Shown here piece by piece: positions 9,123-18,727 of a stretch of 64,000 nucleotides of DNA. This DNA comes from Branchiibius cervicis (lineage in GTDB: Bacteria > Actinomycetota > Actinomycetes > Actinomycetales > Dermatophilaceae), in contig NZ_JBHSWJ010000002.1 in NCBI RefSeq assembly GCF_042661605.1, forward strand, positions 3,720,001-3,784,000, read 5' to 3'. Both the position numbers and the translations under genes were made by a program. The notes below the pieces were generated by a model, which saw nothing but the letters and a program-made list of their open reading frames with translations, did no database searches and was not told the origin of the DNA. The first letter of the stretch is position 1, and each line of letters opens with the position of its first letter.

Positions 9123-10544
9123 CGGCAGCGTGGGCGTCAATCGTGGTCGGTGGCTGGCGAACAACGGGCCCTGGATTTCTTCCAGGGCACGGCCGACCGA
9201 GAACACCGTGTCGTCGTCGTAGGGCTGACCGACGATCTGCACACCGGTCGGCATACCGTTCGCAGCGAATCCGCTGGGCACGTTGAGCACCGGGCAGCGG
9301 TTCGCGATGTTGAACGGCAGCGTCAACAAGGCGAACGTGGAATCGACGGTGGAGCCGTTGATCTCGATACCGTCCTTCATGGTGTCGCCGGCGGGGAAGC
9401 CGATCGCGGCGGCCGTCGGGCAGATGAGGGCGTCGAAACCGTGCATGGCCCTGCTCAGGGCCTGGTGCACCGCGTGCTCGCCGCGCATGGCATCGAACAT
9501 CGTCATGGTGTTGCGACCGGTGGAGGTCAGTTCGAGGTACGCCGCGGTGTAGTCGTTGAGCTCATCCTCGCGGCCCTGCACGGTCTGACTGAGCCAGGAG
9601 GACATCGACTGTCCGAAGTGTGCGACGACGGCGAGGAACAAGTCCTCCATCTCCCAGCCCACCCGCACCTCTTCGATCTGTGCCCCCGTTTTGGCCAGGG
9701 CGTCGACCGTTGCGCGCGCATTCTCCCGTTGGACCGGATCGACCTGGAACAGGTCCAGATCCGGTGAGAAGGCGATACGCATCCCGGAGACGTCGCGATC
9801 TGCACGAAGCTGGGTTTTGGGCAGGGATACGTGATCGCGCGGATCGTGCCCAGCGATGACGTTCGTGATCAGCAGTGAGTCATCGACCGTGCGCGTCAGC
9901 GAACCGTCACCGCGGTAGTAGTCAAGGCTCATGGCCCCCGTGCCGGGCACCCGGCCGTACGGGGACTTGTAGCCGACGGTTCCGGTGAATCCGGCCGGTC
10001 CCCGGGTTGAGCCGCCGATGTCCGAGGCGGTGCTCACCGTGGTCATCCCCGCTGCCAGCACCGCTGCGGCGCCACCCGAGGACCCGCCGGGAGACATCTC
10101 CAAGTTCCACGGGTTGCGGGTGACGCCCCACATCTTCGTGTGGGTGTAGGTGGCGACGCAGAACTCCGGTTCGGTAGTCCGCAGGTGCAGTACCGCGCCG
10201 GCCGCCAGCAGGCGATCGACGATCGGGTGATTCTCAGTCGGGGTGTAGCCGTCCCAGGCCGAGGAGCCTTCGCAGATGTGGTGACCGGCGATGGCGTGCT
10301 TCTCCTTCACCGCAACCGTCAGCCCGTCCAGTGGCAACGGGTTGCCATCGCGGTATCGGCGGGTCGCGGCTTCCGCTGCTTCCAGCGCGGACTCGTCCAT
10401 CCGTTCGGTGACGGCGTTGATCTGGTCTCCCGCCTCGTCGACGCGTCGCAGCTGGGCTTGCAGAACCTCAGTCGGCGTCGTCTCCAGACGGCGGAGTTTC
10501 TCCAGCAGTTCGGTAGCCGAGTCGTACAGCGGATCGACATTCAT
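9120..10544 (-). CDS. amidase signature family hydrolase
   Basis: A 474-residue amidase. The catalytic Lys sits in GLTVAVKEKHAIAG, and the Gly/Ser-rich core MSPGGSSGGAAAVLAAGM and DIGGSTRGPAGFTG supply the cis-Ser and nucleophile Ser of the Ser-cisSer-Lys triad. Length is normal. The ATG at 10544 overlaps the stop of the MFS transporter (ATGA), so transport and hydrolysis are genetically coupled. The substrate is unknown; a divergent AsnC-type regulator suggests an amino-acid or amide nutrient that is imported and then hydrolysed. Confidence 0.9.
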   Translation of the reverse strand: MNVDPLYDSATELLEKLRRLETTPTEVLQAQLRRVDEAGDQINAVTERMDESALEAAEAATRRYRDGNPLPLDGLTVAVKEKHAIAGHHICEGSSAWDGYTPTENHPIVDRLLAAGAVLHLRTTEPEFCVATYTHTKMWGVTRNPWNLEMSPGGSSGGAAAVLAAGMTTVSTASDIGGSTRGPAGFTGTVGYKSPYGRVPGTGAMSLDYYRGDGSLTRTVDDSLLITNVIAGHDPRDHVSLPKTQLRADRDVSGMRIAFSPDLDLFQVDPVQRENARATVDALAKTGAQIEEVRVGWEMEDLFLAVVAHFGQSMSSWLSQTVQGREDELNDYTAAYLELTSTGRNTMTMFDAMRGEHAVHQALSRAMHGFDALICPTAAAIGFPAGDTMKDGIEINGSTVDSTFALLTLPFNIANRCPVLNVPSGFAANGMPTGVQIVGQPYDDDTVFSVGRALEEIQGPLFASHRPRLTPTLP

Positions 10545-11784
10545 CGGGTGGCCTCTTTCGTGGTGTTGGTGATACCGGAGGGGTCGAAGAGCAGGTGAGA
10601 GGGGACGCGAGCCCGGAATTCCTCGGCGTTGCGCGGAGCCAGGTAGGCAGCGATGACGGCGATGACGGATCCGATAGCCAAGCAGGCCCAGGCGGCGTTC
10701 CAACCATTCGCGTCGACGACGAATCCGAACATGGCCGGCGCGACGATTCCAGCGACCATGCCGCCGGTGAGGATCATGCCCGATCCGATTCCGGCAACGC
10801 GGGGTTCAGCTGTTTCAACGGGATGCTGAACGCGCCGATGTAGGCCGGCGAGCTGCACCCGACCGCGACCATGGACAAGAGAACGTAGACGACAAGGTTG
10901 GATACGTGCGGCAGCAGGATGATCAGGATCCCCGCAATGGTCATCCCGGGAATGACCAGGGGTCGGATCCGGCCGCCGATGCGGTCGGAGACCCGGCCGG
11001 ACAGCACGATGACGATTGCTGCCGTGAGGCCCGCCGGAAGACCGAGCAATGCGGCCGACGAAGCGCTCAGCCCGCGTTCCTCCTGTAGGTAGGAGGCGAA
11101 CCAGGAGTTGGTGCCCCAGATCAGGACGTCATAGCCGAAGAAGGCGAGCACGTACAACCACATCGTGGGGACCTTCAACAGTGCCGTGCCCCCGTTCGAC
11201 GGGTTCGGAGCCAGGTCGACCTCCTGCAGCGGCGCAGGCATCTTGGTCACGAAGGAGAACGTCACCACCAAACCCAGGACCGACACCGCGACGAACAGAC
11301 CCCGCCAGCCGATCAGCGGGATGAGGACGGCGGCGAGGATCATGGCCAGCACACCGCCGACGGCGTTGGAGGAGTTGACCCACCCGTTGGCGGTCATCCG
11401 GTCCTGCGGAGTGGAACGCTCCGCCAGCAGTTTCATCCCTGCTGCCGGGAAGATCCCCTGGGAGAGGCCGAACAGCACTCGGATCAGGATCAACGTGCCG
11501 AATGAGGCTGCGGCGGCGGTGAGTCCGGTGAAGAGTGACCACGCCAGGAGACCGACCACGGCGATGCGCATGGCTCCGAACCGATCGGCGAGCAGACCGC
11601 CTGGAATCTGTACCGCGGCGTAGGCGATGAAGAAGACGGACACTGCCAGACCGAGCTGACCGTGGTCGAGGTCCAGGTCCCGACCGATGGCGGGAAGCGC
11701 GACACTGATCACGCTGCGGTCGATGTAATCGATGCACCATGCGATGAACAGGAGGATGACGGTGGTTCGTGTTCGTGGATTCAT
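10541..11784 (-). CDS. MFS transporter, frameshifted
   Basis: About 415 residues with twelve predicted helices once a missing base in the G run at about 10801-10804 is restored (SIPLKQLNP continues as RVAGIGSGMILTGG). The N terminus LLFIAWCIDYIDRSVISVAL and the loop DRFGAMRI are typical of the anion:cation symporter group, which takes up organic anions. The ATG at 11784 has GAAGGA upstream. First gene of a two-gene operon with the amidase and divergent from the AsnC-type regulator (63 bases between starts), so it is probably under its control. Confidence 0.85.
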
Positions 11785-11847
11785 GGCGGTCCTTCGGGGA
11801 CGGACAGGCATATCAGTGATGGATAGAGCCGCGGCCGGGCTGAAACG

Positions 11848-12969
11848 ATGAGCGAAACAGTAGGGAGCCCACGCCCGGAGACCGTGGAATCGCTGATTTT
11901 CGGCGGATCAGGCGACGATGCGCTCGAATCCGGAACTCCGGCGGTCCCTGAACTGGCTGATGCTGACCAGAGGTTGATTGCCGCGCTCCAGGCACAGCCG
12001 CGCGCCACCTGGCAGGAAATCGGGCGGGCCGTCAACGGCAGTGCCAGTTCCGCAGCTCGGCGATGGGAGCGTCTCTCGGCAGGCGGCGTGAGCTGGATCT
12101 GTGCGTATCCGGCCCGTTTGGTCACCACGGTCGGCTACTGCTGGATCAGCGTCCTACCCGGTAAGCGGCGACGGGTGGGCTCGATCCTCGCGGCCGACCC
12201 AGCGGCGTACTGGATCGAAGCACTGGAGGGGGACTTCAGCTATTTCGTAGCGATCCGGGCCACATCGCTTCGGCGGTTCCACGCCACTGTCGAGAATGTC
12301 GAGGTGCTACCCGGGGTGGTGTCCGTGCGTACGCAAGTGGTCCGCTCCGTCCTTCACGATGGTTCGCGCTGGCAACCGCGAGCGGTCGGTCCGGTGGATC
12401 CTGGCACGCCCCCCGTCTGGGGTGTCGAACCCACCTTCTCGGCATCCCCCACGCAGAAGGATCTGGGACTCTGGACGGCGCTCTTGCGTAACGGCCGGGC
12501 CTCATACATCGAATTAGCTACGGAGAGTGGGTTTTCCGAGCGTGCCCTGCGTGATCGCCTGCCGAAGATGCTGCATTCCGGTGTGCTCACCACGCGGTGC
12601 GACGTCTGCCAGGAAGCACTCGGACTGCCGGTCGGGATGTTCTTGTCCATCAGGGGTACCGCGCAGGGTCCGAGGCTCGCGAGAGTCGCGCGACGGGTAC
12701 CCGGGGTGCGGGTCGTGTCAGCAGTGAGCGGGACGGCGCCGTTCCTGTTGTTGGTCTGGCTGCCGGCACCGAGTGAGGCCGAACGCGTCCTCGCGACGCT
12801 GCATTCGGCGATACCGGATCTTGAAGTGGAGCGGCTGGAGTTCTGTGTGCGGTCGATCAAGCGGTACGGCCGACTGTTCGGACCCGATGGTCGAGTGGCC
12901 GCCCTCCAGCCGGGGATCGGGGAATGGGACGCAATGACAGCGGCGCCGGCACCCATCGAACTGCGGTAG
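11848..12969 (+). CDS. duplicated Lrp/AsnC-family transcriptional regulator
   Basis: At 373 residues this is twice the usual AsnC length and has two units in tandem. Unit 1 has an HTH around DADQRLIAALQAQPRATWQE and a ligand domain (about 100-180). Unit 2 has an HTH around LWTALLRNGRASYIELATES and a second ligand domain (about 270-345). Such fused pairs act as internal pseudo-dimers. It is divergent from the MFS-amidase operon, which it most likely controls in response to the transported compound. It converges with the AGE-family gene (15 bases between ends). Confidence 0.85.
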   Translation: MSETVGSPRPETVESLIFGGSGDDALESGTPAVPELADADQRLIAALQAQPRATWQEIGRAVNGSASSAARRWERLSAGGVSWICAYPARLVTTVGYCWISVLPGKRRRVGSILAADPAAYWIEALEGDFSYFVAIRATSLRRFHATVENVEVLPGVVSVRTQVVRSVLHDGSRWQPRAVGPVDPGTPPVWGVEPTFSASPTQKDLGLWTALLRNGRASYIELATESGFSERALRDRLPKMLHSGVLTTRCDVCQEALGLPVGMFLSIRGTAQGPRLARVARRVPGVRVVSAVSGTAPFLLLVWLPAPSEAERVLATLHSAIPDLEVERLEFCVRSIKRYGRLFGPDGRVAALQPGIGEWDAMTAAPAPIELR

Positions 12970-12983
12970 CAAAGCGTCGGTCG

Positions 12984-14207
12984 TTACGCGAGACGGCCCT
13001 GCGCGATCGCGGTGGCAAAGCTGGGCGTCAGCGGCAGCAACGGCAGCAGGGTCGCCTGGAACGCGTGGTACAGGTCGGGTTTGCCGGACCAGACCGTTGC
13101 CGCCGGTCGGTTGTGCTCATCGAGTTCGTGGTGCCACGACCCGTGGTCGTGATCGAGCACGTAACGGTGCGCGTAGTCCCACCACTGCGCGTACCGATCG
13201 GCGTACGCCGGGTCGCCGGTCCGGTGCCAGAGCGTCACTGCCGCGCCGAGCGCCTCGGCGACGACCCAGTGCATTCGTTGCCGCACCACGGGTTTGCCGG
13301 ACCAGTCGGTCGTGTAGACGAAGCCGTCGGCGCCGTCGGCGGCCCAGCCGTCAGCCACCGCCCGGTCGAAGAGATGGCGGGCGGCGCCGAACCAATCGGT
13401 GTCGCCGGGCTCTCCCAGGGCTGCCTCCAGGTGGAGCAGCAGCCGGGACCATTCCAGGGCGTGGCCGACGGTTGCTCCGTAGGGCTTGAACTGGTCGCCC
13501 GGTTTGTCACGGTTCAGCTCCAACCGGGGCCGCCAGTCGGCGTCGAAGTGTTCCGGGATGCGCCACTGGTTGGCCCGCGCCTGCGCGATGACGAACTGCG
13601 AGATGCGGCGGGCACGTTCGAGCCACGCGCGGTCGCCGGTGACGTCGGCTGCAGCCAGGCACGCTTCGACCAGGTGCATGTTGGCGTTGATCCCGCGGTA
13701 GGGGTCGCAGCGGCTGAAGGTGCGATCCCACTCATCGACTGCGAGTCCGTGATCGTCGTCCCAGAACCGTTGCAGGAGAGTCTCTGCGGCTTCGTCCAAC
13801 AGGGCTGGCGCCCCTTCGAGGCCGGCCGCCACGGCAGAGGTGGCCGCAAGTAGGACGAACGCGTGGGCGTAGGCCGCCTTGGTGCCGTCGGGCTCGCCGG
13901 GCCCGAGGCTGGCCAGCCACCCGCCGTACTCCGGATCGTGCAGCGGGCCGGTCAGTCCGGCCAGTGCGGCCCGCGCGATGGGCCGGCTGCCGGGGACACC
14001 CATCAGGTGCCCCAGGGAGTAGACGTGCACCGTGCGGGCCGTGATCCACGTGTGGATCCCGTTCTGCGGCACGGGTTCTCCGTGATCATTCAGCCAGTAG
14101 GCACCCCCGTCCGCACTCGGCGTACGCCGACCGAAAATCAGCAGGGAACGCGCCTGCTCGTGGAGCCATTCGCGGTGGGTCGGCAGTTCGGGCCACGGGG
14201 CGGTCAT
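12984..14207 (-). CDS. AGE-family sugar epimerase/isomerase (YihS or N-acylglucosamine 2-epimerase type)
   Basis: About 407 residues forming an (alpha/alpha)6 barrel. Family residues are visible: TARTVHVYSLGHLMG, NANMHLVEACLAAAD, GHALEWSRLLLHLE, RMHWVVAEALGAA and HDHGSWHHELDEHNRP. The conserved His and Arg residues fit an aldose-ketose isomerase or 2-epimerase using an enediol mechanism; mannose isomerase (YihS-like) is more likely than N-acylglucosamine epimerase but substrate choice is uncertain. The ATG at 14207 (MTAPWPELPTHREW) is preferred; an in-frame ATG at 14219 is possible. Divergent from paaK. Confidence 0.85.
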   Translation of the reverse strand: MTAPWPELPTHREWLHEQARSLLIFGRRTPSADGGAYWLNDHGEPVPQNGIHTWITARTVHVYSLGHLMGVPGSRPIARAALAGLTGPLHDPEYGGWLASLGPGEPDGTKAAYAHAFVLLAATSAVAAGLEGAPALLDEAAETLLQRFWDDDHGLAVDEWDRTFSRCDPYRGINANMHLVEACLAAADVTGDRAWLERARRISQFVIAQARANQWRIPEHFDADWRPRLELNRDKPGDQFKPYGATVGHALEWSRLLLHLEAALGEPGDTDWFGAARHLFDRAVADGWAADGADGFVYTTDWSGKPVVRQRMHWVVAEALGAAVTLWHRTGDPAYADRYAQWWDYAHRYVLDHDHGSWHHELDEHNRPAATVWSGKPDLYHAFQATLLPLLPLTPSFATAIAQGRLA

Positions 14208-14251
14208 GGCCGCGATCATCCCACCGGTTGCCACGTGTGACCCCTGACACA

Positions 14252-14275
14252 TAAGATACTGACCGATCGTTCAGG
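14252..14275 (+). promoter_or_regulatory. paaK promoter with PaaR-type operator
   Basis: TAAGAT (14252-14257) fits an actinobacterial -10. Directly after it lies ACTGACCGATCGTTCAGG (14258-14275), whose inner 16 bases match their own reverse complement at 14 positions. The reverse complement of the 18-mer matches the site before paaA at 15 of 18 positions. Position over the expected transcription start fits repression by the TetR-family product of the gene at 24460-25056, relieved by phenylacetyl-CoA as in known PaaR systems. Confidence 0.75.
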
Positions 14276-14289
14276 AAAAGGGAGGCCCC

Positions 14290-15595
14290 ATGGAAGACCG
14301 GACCCCGCGCCCCGAGGACCTCGAACCCATCGAACGGGCTTCGACCGATGAGTTGCGCGCGCTGCAGACCGAGCGGCTGCGCTGGTCGGTGCGGCACGCG
14401 TACGAGAACGTGCCGCACTACCGCAACAGTTTCGACAACGCGGGGGTCCACCCCGACGACGTGAAGGAACTGAGCGATCTGGCCAAACTGCCGTTCACGG
14501 CAAAGGCCGACCTGCGGGACAACTACCCGTTCGGGATGTTCGCAGTGCCGCGCACGCAGGTCGCCCGGGTGCACGCGTCGTCCGGGACGACCGGCAAGCC
14601 GACGGTCGTGGGCTACACCGCCAAGGACATCGACACGTGGGCGACGGTGGTCGCGCGCAGCATCCGGGCAGCCGGCGGGCGCGCGGGCGACATCATGCAC
14701 AACGCCTACGGTTACGGGTTGTTCACCGGCGGGTTGGGCGCGCACTACGGCGCCGAAAAGCTCGGTTGCACCGTCGTGCCGGTGTCCGGGGGATGACCGA
14801 GCGACAGGTGCAGCTCATCCAGGACTTCCGTCCCGACCTGATCATGGTGACCCCGTCGTACATGCTGGCGATCATCGATGAGATGGAGCGCCAGGGCGTC
14901 GACCCGCGCTCGACCTCGCTCAAGGTCGGCATCTTCGGGGCGGAGCCCTGGACCAACGACATGCGGTGGGAGATGGAGCAACGCCTCGATATGCACGCGG
15001 TCGACATCTACGGCCTGTCCGAGGTCATGGGTCCGGGCGTTGCCAACGAGTGCGTCGAAACCAAGGACGGGCTGCACATCTGGGAGGACCACTTCTACCC
15101 GGAGGTCATCGACCCGATCACCGGGGAGGTGCTGCCCGACGGCGAGGAAGGCGAGCTGGTCTTCACCAGCCTCACCAAAGAGGCCATGCCGATCATCCGG
15201 TACCGCACGCGCGACCTCACGCGGCTGCTGCCCGGCACGGCCCGCACGATGCGCCGGATGGAGAAGATCACCGGCCGCACCGACGACATGATCATCCTGC
15301 GGGGGTCAATCTCTTCCCGACACAGATCGAGGAACTGATCCTGCGCACGCCGGCGCTGTCGCCGCACTTCCAGTGCGTACTCTCCCGCACGGACACCCTC
15401 GATGCGATGACCGTGTTGGTCGAGCACCGCGAAAACGCCTCTCTGGCAGACGGTCTCGCAGCCGGTCAGGAGCTTCGCCGCCTCGTGAAGAGCACGATCG
15501 GCGTCTCGGTCACGGTCGACGTGGTCGCACCGGACTCGGTCGAGCGGTCCGTGGGCAAGATGCGCCGGATCGTGGACCGCCGATCCAAGCGCTGA
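14290..15595 (+). CDS. paaK: phenylacetate-CoA ligase (two frameshifts)
   Basis: Activates phenylacetate with ATP and CoA, the first step of the aerobic CoA-dependent pathway. After repair the product is about 435 residues, normal for PaaK. Visible are LRWSVRHAYENVPHYR, the adenylate-forming motif HASSGTTGKPTVVGYT, IYGLSEVMGPGVANEC and the C-terminal domain LFPTQIEELILR...VGKMRRIVD. The frame breaks twice, each time in a run of five G (14788-14792 and 15301-15305), and one added G restores continuity in both cases (PVSGGMTERQ; ILRGVNLFPT). A ribosome site GGGAGG precedes the ATG. Separate from the main paa operon by four genes but carries the same operator. Confidence 0.92.
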
Positions 15596-15610
15596 TTGCC
15601 GTCGTCCCGC

Positions 15611-15690
15611 CTCGTCACATCAGCGGCAATCCGCAATCCAGCGGTTGTTTTGGCGCGAATCCGTCCGCTGGATTGCCGATTGCCGTCGCA
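15611..15690. repeat. 80-bp hairpin repeat, copy 1
   Basis: Matches the element at 16240-16319 at about 66 of 80 positions in the same orientation. It contains a 20-bp inverted repeat (15624-15643 and 15665-15684, one mismatch) around a 21-base loop, so it can fold into a long hairpin. It lies between the convergent paaK and OsmC genes, where it may also act as a transcription terminator. Confidence 0.8.
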
Positions 15691-15700
15691 CTGCAGGGCC

Positions 15701-16207
15701 TCACGCGCGCCGGACGACGACCTCTGGCGGAGTCTTCAAGCTCTGCCCCACGACGCAGTAGCGCTCGGTCAGCTCGGCCAGCTTCGCCAACGCGGTGTCG
15801 TCTGCGTCGGTGGCCAGCGTGATCGTCAGCCGGATCGGGCCGACGCCCACGTCGACGGAGCGATCCAGCCCCAAGGTGCCGCGCGCGTCGAACGTCGACT
15901 CCGCTTGCACAGTAACGTCGGCATAGGCGATCCGCATCGCCGTCGCGACACTGCGGCAGGTGACGCCGGCGCAGGCGACGAGAGCCTCCAGCAGCAGGTC
16001 ACCCGAGCACGCGTCGGAGCCGTCACCGCCCGTCGCGGGGTGTAGACCGGCCCGCACCGGACCGGCGAATCCGTCCACCGTGCAGGTGATCCCGTCATCG
16101 CGGAAGTCACCGGTCGCATGGATCGGGATCGACGCAGCGGCTGGGTCGGACCGGTACTTCTCCTTCAACGGAGCTTGCAGGGCGCGGAGTTCATCGACCG
16201 TGGTCAT
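15701..16207 (-). CDS. OsmC-family protein
   Basis: A 168-residue protein of the OsmC/Ohr superfamily. The helical segment CSGDLLLEALVACAGVTCRS has the two Cys positions expected in or near the peroxidase site, and the C terminus AELTERYCVVGQSLKTPPEV is characteristic. Ohr/OsmC enzymes reduce organic peroxides; several OsmC-like proteins beside catabolic genes have no proven role. It sits between two copies of an 80-bp hairpin repeat, as if the gene and repeats formed a unit. Confidence 0.85.
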   Translation of the reverse strand: MTTVDELRALQAPLKEKYRSDPAAASIPIHATGDFRDDGITCTVDGFAGPVRAGLHPATGGDGSDACSGDLLLEALVACAGVTCRSVATAMRIAYADVTVQAESTFDARGTLGLDRSVDVGVGPIRLTITLATDADDTALAKLAELTERYCVVGQSLKTPPEVVVRRA

Positions 16208-16239
16208 CCCACAGGCTTACACCCGTCCGGCGCGAAGCC

Positions 16240-16319
16240 CTCATCACATCAGCGGCAATTCGCAATTCTGCGGTCGTTGCGGCAGTGAAACGTCCGCTGG
16301 ATTGCCCATTGCCGTCGCA
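16240..16319. repeat. 80-bp hairpin repeat, copy 2
   Basis: Second copy of the repeat at 15611-15690, same orientation. The inner arm AGCGGCAAT and the outer arm CCGCTGGATTGCCCATTGCC are kept, with some mismatches in the hairpin, and the loop has diverged most. It lies between the 5' end of the OsmC gene and the 3' end of the EthD gene. Confidence 0.78.
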
Positions 16320-16330
16320 TGGCCGGGCGG

Positions 16331-16630
16331 CTACTGCTCGTCCACCTCGCCGATGTACATCGTCATCGTCGCCGGCAAGGTCGCCGCATCCTCGCCGGCT
16401 GCGGCCATCTGCGGGGAGGTGAGGGCTGCTTTCAAGGCCGCCTCGTCCGCGAACCACAGCTCTGCCACGAAGTACGGCGAGTCACCGCCATTCAGCGACG
16501 TCGGGTGGGAGGTGGTGAACCGGGCCAGCCCGGGTAACGCCTTCACCAGGTCGATGTGGGTGTTGGCGTAATGCTCCTCGAACTCCTCGACGCTCGTGGG
16601 TTGTCCGTACGTCACCGTGATCCGCTGCAT
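16331..16630 (-). CDS. EthD-family small protein
   Basis: A 99-residue ferredoxin-like (dimeric alpha/beta barrel) protein. The segments SVEEFEEHYANTHIDLVKAL and LPGLARFTTSHP are the EthD hallmark. Relatives accompany oxygenase pathways and may act as small lyases or cyclases; no reaction is established for most. It lies 10 bases downstream of paaZ on the same strand, so it is probably cotranscribed with it and linked to phenylacetate breakdown. Confidence 0.82.
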   Translation of the reverse strand: MQRITVTYGQPTSVEEFEEHYANTHIDLVKALPGLARFTTSHPTSLNGGDSPYFVAELWFADEAALKAALTSPQMAAAGEDAATLPATMTMYIGEVDEQ

Positions 16631-16640
16631 CGGTCCTCGC

Positions 16641-18671
16641 TCAGTCTTGTTTGGCGACCAGGGTCAGTACGTCGTACGTTGCCACCGGCTCATCGCGCTG
16701 GTTGGTCACGACGGCGTCCCATCGCACCTCACCGTAGTCGGCGCTGGAGCGCGGCGTGATGGCCTTGACCGTCAAGGTGACTGCGATCGAGTCGTCCACC
16801 TTGACCGGGGTGAGGAAACGCAGGTTGTCCACCCCGAAGTTCGCCAGCACCGGGCCCGGGTTCGGCTCCACGAACAGGCCCGCGGCCAACGACACCACCA
16901 GGTAGCCGTGGGCCACGATCCCGCCAAAGAGCGGGTTGGCAGCAGCCGCTTCGGGGTCGGTGTGCGCGTAGAACGTGTCGCCCGTGAACTCCGCGAAGTG
17001 GGCGATGTCGTCGGCCGTCACCGTACGTCGATCGGAGACGATCGCGTCCCCGATCCGCAGCGTGGCCAAGGACTTGCGGAACGGGTGCTGCGACGACACC
17101 GTCCGCTCGGCCCCGGTGAACCAGGATCCGGTGATCGCGGTCAGAGCATCCGGGGAAGCCTGGATCGCGGTCCGCTGCATGTGGTGCAGCACGGCCCGGA
17201 TGCCGCCCAGCTCCTCGCCCCCGCCGGCCCGGCCGGGGCCGCCGTGCACCAGGCTCGGCAGCGGTGACCCGTGGCCGGTCGACTCGGCGGCGTCGTCGCG
17301 GTCCAGGACCAGCAGCCGCCCGTGCCACGGCGCGAGACCGAGGATGACCTCTCGGGCGACCGCGGGGTCATGCGTCACCAACGAGCCGGCAAGGCTGCCG
17401 CCACCCTTCGCGGCGAGCGAAATCGCCTCGGGCACCGACGAATAGGTGATCACCGTCGAGACCGGCCCGAACGGCTCGACCTCGTGCGGCTCCATCGCAC
17501 CGTCGTGGGCGCGCAGCAGCACCGGCCCCATGAAGGCACCGTCGACCGCCGAGGCATCGACCACCGACACGTGGTCGGGATCGCCGAACACCAGATCCGC
17601 CGACGCCCGCAGCGCCTGCACGCTCTTGCGGACCTCGTCACGCTGGTCGAGGCTGACCAGGGCACCCATGCGCACCGTCTCGTCGGCGGGGTTGCCGACG
17701 GTGATCTTGGAAAGCCGTTGTGAGAGCGCGGAAATCACGTCGTCTACCCGGTCGGCGGGGACGAGAACCCGGCGGATCGCCGTACACTTCTGCCCGGCCT
17801 TGACGGTCATCTCGGTGACGACGCCCTTGACGAACAGGTCGAACTCAGGGTCCTCGGGGCGCACGTCCGGCCCGAGGATGGAGCAGTTCAACGAGTCGGC
17901 CTCCACGCCCAGCTCGAGGCCGCCGTACACGACGCTGGGGTGCTGGCGCAGCGTGGCCGCAGTGGCGGCCGAACCGGTGAACGCCAGGTGGTCCTGGGTG
18001 CCCAGCAGGTCCAGCAGACCCTCGGGACTGCCGCACAACAGCTGCAGCGAACCCTCCGGGAGCAGACCGCTGTCGAGCATCGAGGCCGCGACCGCGTGGG
18101 TGAGGTAGGCGGTCTGGCTGGCCGGTTTGACCAACGAGGGCCGGCCGGCGAGGAAGGCCGGCGCGAACTTCTCCAACATGCCCCACACCGGGAAGTTGAA
18201 GGCGTTGATCTGCACCGCGACCCCGGGGCGGGAGGTGTAGATGTGCTGGCCGACGAAGGTACCGGCCTTGCCGAGGGTCTCGGGTTTGCCGTCCAGGACG
18301 ATGGTGTCGTTGGGCAGCTCGCGGGTGGCCTTGGACGCGAACGAGAAGACCGTACCGATGCCGCCGTCGATGTCGGCCGCCGAATCGCGGCGGGTCGCAC
18401 CCGTGTGGGTGGACAACGCGTAGAAGTCGTCCTTGGCGGCGGTCAGGTGCTTGGCCACGGCTTTGAGGATCGCCGCGCGCTCGTGGAAGGTCAGGGCCTG
18501 GATCGCGGGTACGCCGACCGTGCGGGCGTGCTCGATCGCAGCGGCCAGGTCGGCGCCGGTCGCCGAGACCCGGCAGACCTCCTGTCCGGTGACGGCATCG
18601 AGGACCGGGCGACCCTCATCGGAGGCGGTGAACCAGGAGCCGGCGAGATAGCTGCTGAGCAGTTCGGACAC
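16641..18671 (-). CDS. paaZ: bifunctional oxepin-CoA hydrolase / semialdehyde dehydrogenase
   Basis: A 676-residue fusion. The N-terminal aldehyde dehydrogenase (about 1-520) has Glu in LELGVEADS and the catalytic Cys in KAGQKCTAIRRVL. The C-terminal MaoC hydratase (about 545-676) has FTGDTFYAHTDPEAA and FGGIVAHGYL with the catalytic Asp and His. In the pathway it opens the oxepin-CoA ring and oxidises the resulting semialdehyde. The GTG at 18671 (VSELLSSYLAGSW) matches the conserved N terminus and has GAGAGG upstream. Divergent from paaA; one operator between them can serve both. Confidence 0.93.
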   Translation of the reverse strand: MSELLSSYLAGSWFTASDEGRPVLDAVTGQEVCRVSATGADLAAAIEHARTVGVPAIQALTFHERAAILKAVAKHLTAAKDDFYALSTHTGATRRDSAADIDGGIGTVFSFASKATRELPNDTIVLDGKPETLGKAGTFVGQHIYTSRPGVAVQINAFNFPVWGMLEKFAPAFLAGRPSLVKPASQTAYLTHAVAASMLDSGLLPEGSLQLLCGSPEGLLDLLGTQDHLAFTGSAATAATLRQHPSVVYGGLELGVEADSLNCSILGPDVRPEDPEFDLFVKGVVTEMTVKAGQKCTAIRRVLVPADRVDDVISALSQRLSKITVGNPADETVRMGALVSLDQRDEVRKSVQALRASADLVFGDPDHVSVVDASAVDGAFMGPVLLRAHDGAMEPHEVEPFGPVSTVITYSSVPEAISLAAKGGGSLAGSLVTHDPAVAREVILGLAPWHGRLLVLDRDDAAESTGHGSPLPSLVHGGPGRAGGGEELGGIRAVLHHMQRTAIQASPDALTAITGSWFTGAERTVSSQHPFRKSLATLRIGDAIVSDRRTVTADDIAHFAEFTGDTFYAHTDPEAAAANPLFGGIVAHGYLVVSLAAGLFVEPNPGPVLANFGVDNLRFLTPVKVDDSIAVTLTVKAITPRSSADYGEVRWDAVVTNQRDEPVATYDVLTLVAKQD

Positions 18672-18727
18672 GAAGGGACCTCTCGGGTGGTCGGAAGACA
18701 GGTTGCGCGGGTGTGATCCAGCTGACA

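Noticed and set aside
14788..15305. Phase variation of paaK through G5 runs
   Set aside because: Runs of five are too short for typical slippage, and the same pattern affects murE and other genes with no reason to switch.
15611..15690. CRISPR-like repeat
   Set aside because: Only two copies, 550 bases apart, with a gene between and a long internal hairpin; no spacers or cas genes.
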